This document shows, in pieces, positions 1 to 12,769 of a stretch of DNA of 64,000 bases. Made by a program: the position numbers and the translations under genes. Origin of the DNA: Ashinkailepas kermadecensis (taxonomy: Eukaryota > Arthropoda > Thecostraca > Neolepadidae); the NCBI GenBank assembly GCA_034440615.1, contig JAOTOM010005108.1, positions 248,001 to 312,000 of the forward strand. The letters run 5' to 3'. Position 1 is the first letter of the stretch, and every line of letters begins with the position of its first letter. Below the pieces are notes generated by a model that was not told the origin of the DNA, made no database searches, and saw only the letters and a program-made list of their open reading frames with translations.

Positions 1-1803
1 AACTTCCCCTAATTTCTCCCCTCCTAAAATATTATCTCTATGCCGATGATTTGGCTATTTGGTATACACACCCGTCGGCAGATTCTGCTAATCACCTTGT
101 TCAACTCGTCATGAATCACATTGATTCATGGTGCTCCCTCTGGGGGCTACAGATCTCACCCACGAAATCGGCCACTATGCTCTTTTCCCGGCTCCCCAGG
201 CATACCCCACCTAGTGCACCGCTCCGCTATCGCGATCAAATTATCCCCCTCCAAACCTCCTTCAAATATCTCAGAATTATCCTCGACAAAGGACTCTATT
301 TTGGCCCCCACATTACTCATGTCAAACAACCCTGTGCTGTACGTCTCAATCTCCTGCGCTGCATCTCCGGTCGCGACTGGGGTGCAGACAGGACTACTCT
401 TAACAAAATTTACATAGCCCTGATTCGTTCAATCCTGGAATATAATGCGTTTATCTTCGATCATATATCTCCAACAGTCACCAAATCACTAGAAAGCACA
501 CACAATCACGCACTCCGCCTCATCACCGGAGCACACAGCACCACACCTATCACCAGTATCCGGGGTGAAGCCAATCTCCCTAGCCTACAACACCGCAGAA
601 CACTACAACTCGTTAGATACCACTTGAGGACAACAACACAGCTAAATCACCCCTCCAATGTCGCATGGTCTAAACCCCCGGCTCGGCGCTTCAAAAACAA
701 AAATAAAAGTACAGCATTGCTATTCACTTGAAACAGGCTCTCACATCCACACTGAAATTTCCCGACGTTACCCCGGACCGAGTTCCCCCATTTCTCCCAT
801 TCTGGCACATGAAACACCCCAAATTTGAGTATCTCTTTAGGCACAATAGAATCCTATTTACCTCCAACGATGTTCAAGTCAATTTTTTTTTCATATCAAG
901 AGGCCCACCCACAACACACTTTATATTACACTGACGGCTGCCTTACCAGCAATGGTACGGGCGCCGCCTGGTGCGGTGGGCCCGACACTGGCCAAACCAA
1001 ATTAATATGTCATCATTCGGTACACACAGCAGAATTAGTCGCCATACTTACTTGCCTCCAGCACATCACTGCACAGCACATCACTGCCCCTTTTAAATCT
1101 GCACTGACTCACGATCCTCCGTGGACGCCCTCGCGGCCATACACAACACCACGCACCCCACACTCCACGCCATCCGACACCTCTACAATGACAACCACGC
1201 ACACCTTCAGCTCACCCTCCTCTGGATCCCCGGACATAGGGGTATCCCGAGGAACGATCGAGCGGATGGTCTGGCCCGAACGGCGATCGACCTCCTCCCG
1301 AATGAGGAAGTTCCGGTACCATCCGGGGATCTTCTAGCCCTGACCAATTTTTTAATTACCTATTTAAGTAATATAAGTATAAGTAATATTTAATTACCTG
1401 ACCTATTTAAGAAATATATCCAGGTATGCTGGTCACACAACACCACACATCTACACGCTATCAAGCCCACACTCTCCAACTGGCCCCCCTGTAACCAACA
1501 CTCCCGTTTGAACGAGGTGATGCTCGCCAGACTTCGCATCGGACACACTAGATTGACACACAGTTATATCTTTTATTGACCACACCGCTTTCCATTTTGT
1601 AGCACATGTCGTGTCCGCATTACTGTCACCCATGTCTTATTTACCTGTCCAGCATATGCTCCTCATCGTCGCGCTATTATCCAGCATTTCACCAACACCA
1701 TGCGCAAATTTCGCTTCGGGCTCTCCTCGGGAATGAGCACCCGGCGCTCCTCCAGTTACTTTTCCGTTTTCTACATGACACCAAACTTTTCGAACGGATC
1801 TGA
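1..1803 (+). pseudogene. Decayed I-superfamily LINE ORF2 (RT C-terminal half, RNase H, zinc knuckle)
   Basis: The window opens inside a non-LTR retrotransposon. A reverse transcriptase active-site box of the YADDLAIW type is readable at about 39-63, followed by the RT thumb region to about 731. An RNase H domain follows at roughly 915-1300. Its first acidic residue is in YYTDG, a glutamate is in HTAELVAI, and the final block WIPGHRGIPRNDRADGLA is intact. A C-terminal cysteine/histidine knuckle (CSTC followed by H and C) reads at about 1590-1660. The RT-RNase H order is known for the I superfamily of LINEs. Several frameshifts and stops break the frame, and an AT-rich insertion of about 60 bp lies at 1345-1410. 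The 5' part is outside the window. It is related to, but clearly a different family from, the LINE at 13.7-17.5 kb. Confidence 0.85.
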
Positions 1804-2109
1804 TTTCTCTGTTGTATGTTACCTGGTCCAAACTGAATTGATGTAAAGTTAAAAGCTATTTGACATGTGTCGCACTCCTCGTTCGCTGTATGACTCCGCT
1901 CAACACATCTTCCTCTCCGACGCTGCAAAACACATACATATAGGTTATTTCACACTAGGTAGGCACGGACCGATCCAATTTAGCCAAAACGGACGGTTTC
2001 CCCTGTAATATTGCGCTTGGTTTTTACCTACTGGTATTCCAAGCAGCTTGGTTTTCCCCTTCTCAGGTTTGTCCAAGCTTTAACTTAAACATACACCTAC
2101 ACATACAAG
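1804..2109. other. No gene seen; probable LINE 3' flank
   Basis: This stretch follows the LINE remnant. It has no coherent frame and no obvious poly(A) or repeat tail, so the true 3' end of the element cannot be placed. Confidence 0.4.
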
Positions 2110-2480
2110 GTTGGGCCTGACGCCAATGGCTCGCCCTGGACGTCGGGCCTCCGCTTCGCGTTTCAGGTTGCAGGTGGGCAGTGGAACCTCTCCGCAGGCG
2201 ACGAAGCTGTCCACCCTCCAAATATCCTTCTAATTGTCGTGTATGTATGTATGTATGTCTGTATGTTTCACCTGTGCATGTATGTATCGGCCCTTTACGC
2301 CACGTTCCTTCTTTGCCGGCGTCTCATCTTTCCTCTCTTTCTTATTTAATATAACCGGATGCCACATAAGCCGGATTAACGTAACCCCTTGTTTAACGTA
2401 GCAAATCTCTAGCGGATGGCACTTTGCCTCTGCTAAAGATGGAAACAAATTATTGCCTGCATCAGCTGTCCGCGGCACCA
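2110..2480 (-). repeat. Dispersed repeat family B, copy 1
   Basis: About 320-370 bp are related to the reverse complement of 8080-8400. Shared landmarks are TCGCCCTGG, TCCGCTTCGC, TTTCAGGT, and a block around CCGGCTTATGTGGCATCC. The copy contains a short (TATG)n run near 2240-2270. No protein is recognisable. The family could be a non-autonomous element or the untranslated end of a retroelement. Confidence 0.6.
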
Positions 2481-3393
2481 TCGGTACTCCACCGTTGGAA
2501 ACACAATTTCACGTGCGGCAATCATCGCAGCTTCGACCCTGTTCCTGCACCCCTTCCAAGTCTACCGGAAACAACAGACGCTTCTTTCCAATTTGAGAGA
2601 TGGCCTTCATGATCAACACGTGCCACCATAGTATTAGAAAGTCTTCATACCCAAAGCTTGAGGAATGCTCCTTAATTGTATCCCCTTGTCCCTGCCCGAT
2701 TTGCCATTACAGCTTGTTTTCCCACACTATATCCTTGGGTGTTTACCCCCACTGAGACGCTGATGTTAATTTTGTCTTTATGATTCCGATCCGATATATA
2801 CCTCTTTGTCAGCGTTCCATGCTTGGCCGGGCTGCAGGTGAATCTGCCGAAGCGAACAATGGCGCGGCTGAGCCAAAAATCCTACCTGCTCCTGTCGAGC
2901 TCATCCGTCTTGTATGCATGACGCGACTTAACAAAGACACACATAACGCCTGTGCGACGTTAAGAAGAGCTGAGCCCGGCCGTGGGAATGTCTCCTGATT
3001 GTCGTTAGTTACAGCTGCCGACCACTTTCATGAACCTGATCGCACCCTCAAGGTAGCTTGCAACTGGAACTGGTTTTTTAAATATTATTTTTCGTCCCTG
3101 CATGCATGCGGTTGGACGCATATTTCTTACTTGGTCGGAACGTACCCGGACGTTTCAGAAGAGCTTAGTCACTCCTAGGGCAAGCGTCGTTCTTGACGCA
3201 ACGTGTTTATCAAATGGCGACCCAACCTCTCAAGAAATGTTCGGTCCAATGCAGTCCCTGTTGTCTGATCTTCGTAAGACAACAGACACTATTGGCGATC
3301 CCGCCGCCGTTTTCTCTCCCACCGCTCACCGTTCACTCTCTGAATTTGCTGAGGCAACTTGAAGTCTTGTAGCGCTTGATTTAAAACCGAGAA
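2481..3393. other. Nothing recognised
   Basis: The short frames here show no family signature, compositional bias or splice context that would support a gene. A weakly coherent frame at 3102-3362 is S/T-rich and was not accepted. Confidence 0.35.
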
Positions 3394-3532
3394 ATGTGGC
3401 TCAATGTATCGGAGTACACATGGCGTCAGTGGCGCTGGGACTAGTTGACAGTTCGGAATGACAGATATATGTGGCCCAATGTATGGGAGTACACATGGCG
3501 TCAGTGGCGCTGGGACTAGTTAACAGTTCGGA
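3394..3532. repeat. 75-bp tandem duplication
   Basis: Two copies of a 75-bp unit beginning ATGTGGC start at 3394 and 3469. They share more than 60 nearly identical bases, including GGAGTACACATGGCGTCAG. The close identity indicates a recent local duplication. Confidence 0.85.
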
Positions 3533-4158
3533 GGAGGGGAGCAAGTGCCAGTTTCAAGTCGATTCTTTCCGCATGCAATGTCCATGGCGTCAATTTTAAA
3601 CTCGTCAAAATGTATGTAGGAAGGGGGCGCTGTTCCTTAGTTCCAGTGCCCTTGTCAGGCCGTTTTTATTAGTGAAAACTCCTGAATATATTGTTCTGCT
3701 AATGCAACCCCAATGATTCTCGCGATTTATAATTAGTTGTGCATTTCAGCATGAAAGGGGTGTGGTTTAATCAGATGTTGGCGCCACTAATAATTATGCG
3801 AAGCATTCACCTATGCACACAGGCCATACACACAGCCTCCACCTATGCACACAGGTATGAATGAATGCGAACAAAACAAACTGATAACACAAGGGTTATG
3901 CAGCGGATGGAAATTGAGAGACCAATGGAATTAATTCAGTTCCAAGTATTCCTCCATGTACTTGACATCGTGACTGTTGGCAAGTGTGGCTATTCCAAGA
4001 AATTGTTTTTTTGTGTGATAAGGAATGACATATCATCTATACAATTTTCGCTTGAAGACCATCAGTTTCAGCTTGAGCATTTCATAGTGGGACACTCCGT
4101 ATTTAGAAAACAAAAGGAAGGATTTATACGGATACAGAATAAAGGAAAAATATAGAGT
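3533..4158. other. Nothing recognised
   Basis: This is AT-rich intergenic sequence. The CCTATGCACACAG phrase is repeated twice at about 3810-3855. No supported gene. Confidence 0.35.
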
Positions 4159-4522
4159 GTTTAATACAACGAAGAATGGCTCTTAGATGCTCCTGGGTTT
4201 TAGACATTGCGTGCAAAGAAAATATACGACCTTCAATATACCAGGAGGTGCTGAGTTGACATCAAAAGTAACGTTACAGATTATACTTTATTACTCAACG
4301 TTTCGGCCAGGGGCCATCGTCAGGAGTGATAAAAATGTCAAGCTTAACAATTGAAAAAAGCACGCGGGGAAAAAAGCGTGCAAAAAGACACGTGGAATGC
4401 AGAAAAGCCTCCTCAGTAGTGCAGACACTCAAAGAAACTCCAAACCAGAAACAAACTATGTCAAGATGGAATACTCTGAGGAAGCCCGAGCCGATGGTCC
4501 ATATACATATCGATGCATACAC
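4159..4522 (-). mobile_element. Penelope-like repeat, single copy
   Basis: The first 170 bp (4159-4331) are a near-identical reverse complement of 8639-8806. On the minus strand the segment carries CTGACGA, a GGCC/GGCC stem and GAAAC (4299-4323). This is a widespread invertebrate repeat motif that I associate with Penelope-like elements, whose terminal repeats are known to carry hammerhead ribozymes. The minus-strand frame 4295-4522 ends in TPDDGPWPKR across that motif, consistent with the tail of an element-encoded protein. Family assignment is inference from the motif; no RT or GIY-YIG domain is visible. Confidence 0.45.
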
Positions 4523-5034
4523 TCACGCACATATATGGACATATATCCAATATAACGCGTAATACATAAAATATAATTTATGTTTATGTAATTTTATGTG
4601 ATATACCAAGACGTCGTTTGCGTGTTTAGTTGCAGCCGTAGATTACGTATATGTAGAGATTCGAGGACGTTCAGATCAGCGTTGTCCCTGGCTGTTGCTA
4701 GAATTTCTACTTTGAAGTTTGTGTTAGTGTCGCTGTGTTCCATGTTAGAATGTTTGTCGATCGAGAGATACAATAAAGAGAGCATTGTATGTAGCTTTTC
4801 TTCTCATGGTAAAACTCGGGAGTGCCAATCCATGTCTTACATGGGAATCTGTGCGAACTAGGGTTGGGATTTTTACCGGGAAAACTAGTTTTGGTGATGA
4901 CAATCAATCTTACCGGTAAGCACTGTGAACAGCGTGTAAAAACAGGCACAAAATTGGTGCCATGCTTACACTTACTGGAACATTTTCAGCTCCAATTTCT
5001 CCATTTCTATGTATCATGCACGTTGTGCGATATG
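4523..5034. other. Nothing recognised
   Basis: AT-rich sequence with short overlapping frames on both strands and no family signature. Confidence 0.3.
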
Positions 5035-5105
5035 CATCAGCTCCTCCTGAGGCTCCGCCGTCGGTGCTGGGCATCAGCTCCTCCTGAGGCTCCGCCGTCG
5101 GTGAG
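5035..5105. repeat. 37-bp tandem duplication
   Basis: Two copies of a 37-bp unit beginning CATCAGCTCCTCCTGAGG start at 5035 and 5072. Confidence 0.9.
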
Positions 5106-5724
5106 GTGCATCTGCCGGGGTGACTTGCCACCGCCACTTGGTGCTCACTCCGGATTGCGTCTGTCAATAACCTCCCTCGAACTGTCGAGCTTTCGTCCTT
5201 TGACCTACTGATACGGTAGTGGCACTGACCGCTGGTGACCGATGTTGGCTTGTCGCCACCACCCCATGACGCCGGGTGATCACCCTCAAGCCTGTTGTCA
5301 CCGCTAGCTCACCTCCAGATCGGGCCGATCGTATCCGGTTTGCCAGATCCTGCCAGATCCAGCGTTCCGGCTGGAACGCTGAGACGTTGCACAGATGAAG
5401 CGCAACCCGGTCACTTCAGCGAGCAATCCAGCAAATTATACAGCTGTGCATTCAGTTACCCAATGGAAGCAGACAAGTCATTTCTAATGAAAAAAAGGTA
5501 CGAAAGCAGGCTTGAGACCGAATTGATCAATTGGATGAATGACTGACCAGATAGTTGTTGCGTGCTTCCATACATCACAAAGAGAAAAATGTCCTTGGAT
5601 CGACGCTTAAGCACAACAGTGCACGGCTACTTTGTACCGTCATTCTTCTTGCATCCAATGCCATGAAAAAGTGATGGTCGGATTCTGAAGCTTCTAGAAA
5701 GTCACATCGGATAGATGAGTTAGG

Positions 5725-6430
5725 GAACCTCCGCACTCGGCCTGGAGAGATCATGAGGAGTACAGCCACACGCGTCAGAGGATCTCCACACCCGGTCTGG
5801 AGAGGTCGTGATAAGCACAGAAACATACATCAGAAAGATCTCAAGACCTGGCCTGGAGAGGTCATGTGTGGAGGTCGTGAGGAGCCCAGCTACAGACGTC
5901 AGAGGGATCTCAACACCCGGCCTGGAGAGATCGTGAGAAGCCCAGCCACAGACGTCAGAGGGATCCCCACACTCGGCCTGGAGAGGTCATGTGTAGAGGT
6001 GGGAGCTCAGCCACAGCAGAGGGATCCCCACACTCGGCCTGGAGAGGTCATGTGTAGAGGTCGTGAGGAGCTCAGCCACAGGCGTCAGAGGGATCCCCAC
6101 ACTCGGCCTGGAGAGGTCATGTGTAGAGGTCGTGAGGAGCTCAGCCACAGGCGTCAGAGGGATCCCCACACTCGGCCTGGAGAGGTCATGTGTAGAGGTC
6201 GTGAGGAGCTCAGCCACAGACGTCAGAGGGATCCCCACACTCGGCCTGGAGAGGTCATGTGTAGAGGTCGTGAGGAGCTCAGCCACAGACGTCAGAGGGA
6301 TCCCCACACTCGGCCTGGAGAGGTCATGTGTAGAGGTCGTGAGGAGCTCAGCCACAGGCGTCAGAGGCGTCACAGGCACATGACGGAGGTCACCTCACCC
6401 AGCCTGGAGAGGTGTCGTGTGTGGAGGTCG
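5725..6430. repeat. 69-bp minisatellite, about ten units
   Basis: A 69-bp unit that includes ACTCGGCCTGGAGAGGTCAT and GGATCCCCAC is repeated with diverged units at the left and nearly identical units from about 6000 to 6370. One unit near 6000 is shortened. Because 69 is divisible by three, a plus-strand frame stays open for 254 codons (5753-6517), and other frames stay open for over 100 codons. I read these frames as by-products of the array, not as genes. Confidence 0.9.
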
Positions 6431-7084
6431 TCAGGAGCCCAGTCATCCATGCAGCAGCCAGTGACCGTTACCAGCCGGTTGTACCTCAGTTCAGGCAGTC
6501 GGTGTGGGGCCGTGTAATCGCGGTCTGCACCACCGGCCGGGCTACACATACAGCCGCCGGGTCATCACCGCATAACGGCGCTCCTGGTCGGTGGTCGCGA
6601 CGGCCAGGTGCAGCACACCTAGCGCGCACATTCGTCAGTAATGATTACGGGTGAATAGGCTGCAATATTCTCCATCAAGCTGCTCAAAGTTCTATTTCTT
6701 AATACAATCTCGAGTCTATCTATCTATCTAAAAATATATCTATAATTCGTCTAAAAATCTATCTATAAAATATCGAGTCCGAATTGCTGAATTGACAAAC
6801 ACAGTACATCTAACAAAGGCAAGTACCGTGTTTGTAAAAAAACAACAACAAGAACTGGTTAGATAATAGCCACATATCCAAGACATTTATCGTCAACTGT
6901 TTAGTACGAAATATGTGATAACATATAGAACGATCACGTGACAAATAGACACAAGAAATTAATGGAACAGGAACTGAGCAGCATAATATTGTCTCGGATA
7001 TGCAATTAATGAAATTGTGCGACATTAGAAAATCATGAATAGCAAAAGGTCTACAACTCGTTTCGTTTTCTCTCTACCCCTCTA
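6431..7084. other. Nothing recognised; small (TCTA)n patch
   Basis: A degenerate TCTATCTA patch lies at about 6715-6775. No supported gene. Confidence 0.35.
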
Positions 7085-7087
7085 GCT

Positions 7088-8079
<992 letters not shown>

Positions 8080-8400
8080 CAGAGGCGAAGTGCCTTCCGC
8101 TAGAGGAGAGATACCTTTAAGAAAGGACAACGTTAAACCGGCTTATGTGGCATCCAGTATCAAGTAATCAAGAAAGGAAAGTAGGGGAACGTCGGCAAAC
8201 AAGAAAAGTGGCGTAGGGGTGGGGTACATACATATACAGTACATACAGGTAATACAAGACATACAGGCATTCATACATTGCACACGGAAGAACACTGGAG
8301 GGTGGCCAGCATCACTGCACCGGATCAAGCTCCGCTAGCCACCCATCCGCGACCTGAAAGCGAAGCGGATGTCCGTCGCCCAGGGCGAGTCGTGGGCGAC
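8080..8400 (+). repeat. Dispersed repeat family B, copy 2
   Basis: Inverted relative to the copy at 2110-2480. It starts with AGCAGAGGCGAAGTGCC, includes CCGGCTTATGTGGCATCC, and runs to CGCCCAGGGCGAGTCGTGGG. Confidence 0.6.
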
Positions 8401-8530
8401 CGGACACACCTTGGATGTGTTGATGTGTGTTTTAGTTAAATCTTGGTAAAAACACCCGTAGGAAGAAAAGCCAAACCAATGGTCAGTATTTATATTTCGA
8501 TATTTATCCGAAAACGTGTAAATAAAATCT

Positions 8531-8810
8531 ACGACCTTCAATATACCAGGAGGTGCTGAGTTGATATCAAAAGTAACGATTAAGGTTATATTTTATTACT
8601 CAACGTTTCGGCCAGGGGCCATCGTCAGGAGTCACTTTTCCTGACGATGGCCCCTGGCCGAAACGTTGAGTAATAAAATATAACCTTTATCGTTACTTTT
8701 GATATCAACTCAGCATCTCCTGGTATATTGAAGGTCGTATATTTTCTTTACACGTAATGTCTAAAACCCAGGAGCATCTAAGAGCCATTCTTCGCTGTAT
8801 TAAACAATTT
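8531..8810. mobile_element. Penelope-like repeat as a 100-bp-arm palindrome
   Basis: The left arm 8531-8630 and right arm 8639-8738 are near-perfect reverse complements around an 8-bp spacer (GTCACTTT). The right copy continues to 8810 and matches the single copy at 4159-4331 over its whole length. Each arm carries CTGACGA, a GGCC/GGCC stem with a three-base loop, then GAAAC (8641-8664 on plus, 8605-8628 on minus). Inverted terminal-repeat arrangements are known for Penelope-like elements; the assignment here is inference. Confidence 0.55.
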
Positions 8811-9338
8811 TATCCGAAAAGCTATTTATCTGCGCCATTATTGTGTTGTGAAATATGAGCATCTCATTTCATGATTTGGTGCTTACCTCACTCGATAATA
8901 TACTCTCGATATTTATCACTGGACGTTGGATGTTTTGTTGGATATTTTGTTCGATATTACGATTATGTATTAAATGGATATGACGTTTGATATGTTGTGA
9001 TTAACATTTATCCGCTCCATATTTAGCATACCGATATTGTGTGCAGCTTCTATGTTGAACCATCCAAATATTGTATTCAACACAAGCTACTTTGGATCTG
9101 TTTCATCCGACCTACAAAGCTGCTTTGCGTATTTTGTGACAAAAGAAGAGACAATTGAAATGCATTGCTGATTGCGTGGTCGACGAAAAATACTACTATA
9201 TGTAACGGTACCAGCTACGCGGTACATCCTGGCTACCTGCAGCGTGTTTGAAGGCCAAGGTGTCCACGTATCGCTCGCTGCGGCGGTGCTACTGTGGCGC
9301 CCTCTATTCAACTGGCGCCCTCTAGTCAGCGTGTTATT
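8811..9338. other. Nothing recognised
   Basis: 8880-9070 is AT-rich with loosely repeated GATATT/TTGGATATT words. No supported gene. Confidence 0.3.
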
Positions 9339-9480
9339 ACCAGGGGCGCTGGGTGGGTGAGGCCAGGAGGCCGGCTTCGGGGCTCCTTGATATGAGCATA
9401 GGGTCTGGGGTGTAAATACCAGGGGCGCTGGATGGGTGGGGACAGGAGGCCTGCTATGGGTTTGGGCATAGGGTCTGGCT
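9339..9480. repeat. 79-bp tandem duplication
   Basis: Two diverged copies begin ACCAGGGGCGCTGG, at 9339 and 9418. Each ends in GCATAGGGTCTGG. Confidence 0.8.
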
Positions 9481-10019
9481 CAATACCGAGACAGGGAACT
9501 TGTGGTTCGACCGTGACTGCGCTCTCTCGGAAATATGTGAAGAAATTCACCTTATTGCATGCACTTTTCGCACGAATTGCTGGAATTTCCCAAATAGAAA
9601 CGAAACCTACATTGAAACTTCAGTGGAATTCATTCAAATTTGGGATGTGTGCCTCGCAGATGGCAGAGGAGTCAGCTTGTGAATAACGCCTCCAATTTGC
9701 ACAGTGCAACGTACTGAAAGCATTCCGATGCAGTCGAAGCAGACTGCAATCTTTCCGAAATCAGGCTCAGCAGCTAAATATGATGCATGTGTCCTCAACT
9801 ATAAAATGCACCATGCCGAATTTTCGAATTAGCATAGATTTCGCGCTGTGTCATGGTCCTTTTTGCTACACAGCCATCTCACTCAGATCGTGCACGTGGT
9901 GCAGAATACAGCACGTGGTATGAGGACATAACTACCTGAACAGCACCCGGCTGAGTAGCTGGCTGTCGGTATCGGCTAGGTAGCTGACTGTCGGTGTCGG
10001 CTGGGTAGCTGGCTAGGTA
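9481..10019. other. Nothing recognised; short GTAGCTGGCTG repeat at the end
   Basis: A GTAGCTG-GCTGTCGGT-GTCGGCTGG phrase recurs three to four times at 9953-10020. No supported gene. Confidence 0.35.
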
Positions 10020-11720
10020 GCTGCCCAGCCAGGGTCCCTGAAAATGACGCTAGGGACCCCTAAATCGCACTGGCCCATAAAATCACATTGCGGGCCCAAA
10101 AAGTCGCGAAATGACGCTGGAACCCAAAAATCGCACTAAGGACCCTGAAAATCACATTGGAGCCCCCTAAAATCGTCCCGGGTCCCCTAAAAATGACACG
10201 AGGGGCTCCAAAAAAGCGGGTAAGGTGCCCTTGAAAATACCGCTGTGGCCCCCGAAGAGTCGCGCCGGGCCCTCATATATAACTCTGGAGCCTCAGAAGG
10301 TCGGGCCGGGGCCCCTGGAAATCACGCTGTGAGTCCGAGAAGTTTTGCCGGAGCCCCTGGAAATGATGCTGGAGCACCAAAAGACCCCGAAAATCAAGGT
10401 CCCCGAAAATCATGATTGGGCCCAAAAGTTAGGGCCGGGACCACTGCAAATCGTGCTGGGGCCTGCGAAAAGTCGGACCGGGGCCCCCTGGAAATCACGC
10501 TCAGGGTTTAAAAAGTTCGCATATGTGCCCCTGAAAATCACGTTGGGGGCCTAAAAAGTCCTGCCGGGTCCTTGAAAATCACGATGGGGCAAAAGAAACA
10601 GGTTGGGCACCTGCAAGTCACCCTGGGGGCTCAAAAGTTCAGGCTGAGACTAGGAAAATCACGCTAGGGGCTCGACAGTCGCACCGAGGCCCCAAAAGTC
10701 TCATCGGGACCATAACAAAATGAAGCCAGGGCAACGAAAATACCAGTCCGGACATGGAAAATCAGTCTGATGTTTCTACAATCGCTCGAAATACACCAAA
10801 GCGTGACGAGGTCACTAAAACTCGAGCTAGGGATCCCAACAAATGACGACGGGGCCCAAAGGGTCGCACGCAGACACAAAAAAAGTCGCGTCATTGCCCT
10901 TGAAAATCACACTGGGAGCCCAAAAAGTCGTACTGGAGCCCTACAAGTCGCAGCTGGCTTCCCAAAAATCAATGCCAACCCTAAATGTCACTCTGCTGTC
11001 ACAAAAATCGCGTCAAAGACCCTCTCCCTCAAAAAAAACAAACGCATCGGGCCCCAGTAAAGAAGCGTGTTCGGACACCGCCAAAAAATGTGCCGGAGTC
11101 AGAAAAATTGTACCGGCGACCAAAAATATCGCGCAGGGGACTTAATAAAAAATTAAACTCGACACCAAAAGTATAACAACGGGACTCCATCGAATCGACC
11201 CGAACACCGGAAAATTCAGAACAGGTCCCGAAAGAAAGTTATCCGAAGCGCCTTTCTACTCTGAAGGGCACCATCGGCTGGAAAAAAAACTCGTTAAGCA
11301 GCCGCAATGGCGTATCAAAGAGGCAAATAACCCCCCCCATCCCTCATGAATGAGTGGACTCCCAAGAATCGCGCGGGGGTCTCGAAAAATATCGATCTAT
11401 GGTCCAATAAATTCGCGTCGCGCCCCCAGAATTCGTGTTCGAGCTCTAAATAAATACAGCGGACAAGAATCTCGCGCCGGGCCCGAAAATTCGCGCCGGG
11501 GCCCGCAAAAATCGCACAGGGACCCAGCAAAGTACAACGCGCCCCGCGAACTCGCACCGAGCCCCTAAATATCGCGCTTAAGACCCAAAATTATCGTCTA
11601 TAGTCTCAAAAAGTATGGTCGGGGCATCGAAAAGTTCCCTCGGGGCTTCCACAAATTGGTGTCGATGGCCTTAAATAAGCACAGCGTGACCAGCAAAAAT
11701 ACATGCCAGGATTGTTTTGT
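10020..11720 (+). repeat. Large repeat with degenerate 30-bp periods, copy 1 (forward half)
   Basis: The sequence alternates GC blocks (GGGGCCCC-like) and AT blocks (AAAATCGCGCTGG-like) about every 29-31 bp for 1.7 kb. A non-periodic core of about 190 bp lies at 11160-11345. The core and its right flank are clearly homologous to 19190-19750: shared words include CACCGGAAAATT, GCACCATCGGCTG, and AAGTACAACGCGCCCCGC. Individual periods are strongly diverged, so the array is old. The short frames across it are by-products of the periodicity. Confidence 0.8.
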
Positions 11721-11739
11721 TTTGTTGCTTGGCTTCATT

Positions 11740-12480
11740 TTTTAAAGTCCCGATGAGATTTTTGGGGCCCCGGTGTGACCTGTCGATCCCCTATCGTGAT
11801 TTTTGACGGACGAGGTGCGACGTTTTGGAGCATCCAGACACAGCGGGATTTGTAGGGGCCTGGCCCGTCTTTTGGGCCCCATCGTATTTTCAGGGGTTCC
11901 GGCGAGACTTTTTGGGCCCCAGCGTGATTTCTTTGGGGCCCCGGCGCTAGTTTTCTGGGTCACGGCGCGACTTTTTGGAGGTTCCAGCGGCATTGACCGG
12001 CCCCGGTCCCACTTTTTGGAGCCCCGTCGTCATTTTAGGGGCCAGAACAATTCTGTGGGCTCCCAATGTGGTTTTCAGGGGTCTTCGTGCGTTTTTGAGA
12101 GTCACCAGCATCACTTTCAGTGGCACCTGCGCGACTTATTGGGGCCCAATTTGATTTTGAGGGACCTCCGGTGCGATTTTGGGGGACCCATCCTCATTTC
12201 CGAGGGCCCCTCTGCGACTTTAGGGGCCACTAATGTGATATTTTATATTCCCAAAAAAATCGGTGCGATTTTGTTTGGCCCCAGCGTCATTTTCAGGGGC
12301 CCCTGCGCGACTTTTTTCGGGCCCTCAATTGGATTTGTAGGGGCTCCAGTGCTATTTTGTAAGGCCACCTCTGGATTTTTAGGGAGCCTGGCACAATTTT
12401 TCAAACCCCGGCGCGATTCTTGGGGGCCCCAAACCTCTCAGAGGCGACTGTCCCAATACCCCATTCGGTATGCCACTGGT
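11740..12480 (-). repeat. Large repeat with degenerate 30-bp periods, inverted half
   Basis: The same 30-bp period appears as its reverse complement (TTTTTGGGGCCCC-GGCGTGA), immediately after the forward array ends at 11720. The two halves form a huge, loose inverted repeat with a spacer of about 20-40 bp at 11715-11745. The 227-codon plus-strand frame here has FLGP/FGGP-like reiterations that follow the period, so it is rejected as a gene. Confidence 0.75.
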
Positions 12481-12769
12481 CCCTAGACTTGCCTGGGTAT
12501 ATGTTGGATAAGAAAATAAATATGAGCTTTCGGCTATTGCTTCAATCATAGTAATTATGCATATTTTGGAACACGTAAACGAAGATGGAAAAAAACCAGA
12601 GCGTAACATTTTTGATAAGCGACATAAAATAGCAGATGTGTAATATGATTGTGTGTTTTCATACGTTGTATCTATGTGCACATACATATATATGCAAACA
12701 TAGTAGGTGCATTGAAGCAGAGCATTCATTGCATCCCGCCCTAATTATTGTCTGCCTACATATTGTTTA

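Noticed and set aside
5753..6517. 254-codon frame as a gene
   Set aside because: Open only because the 69-bp unit is a multiple of three; other frames are also open over the same stretch.
11803..12486. 227-codon frame as a gene
   Set aside because: Reiterates with the 30-bp period and has no recognisable domain.
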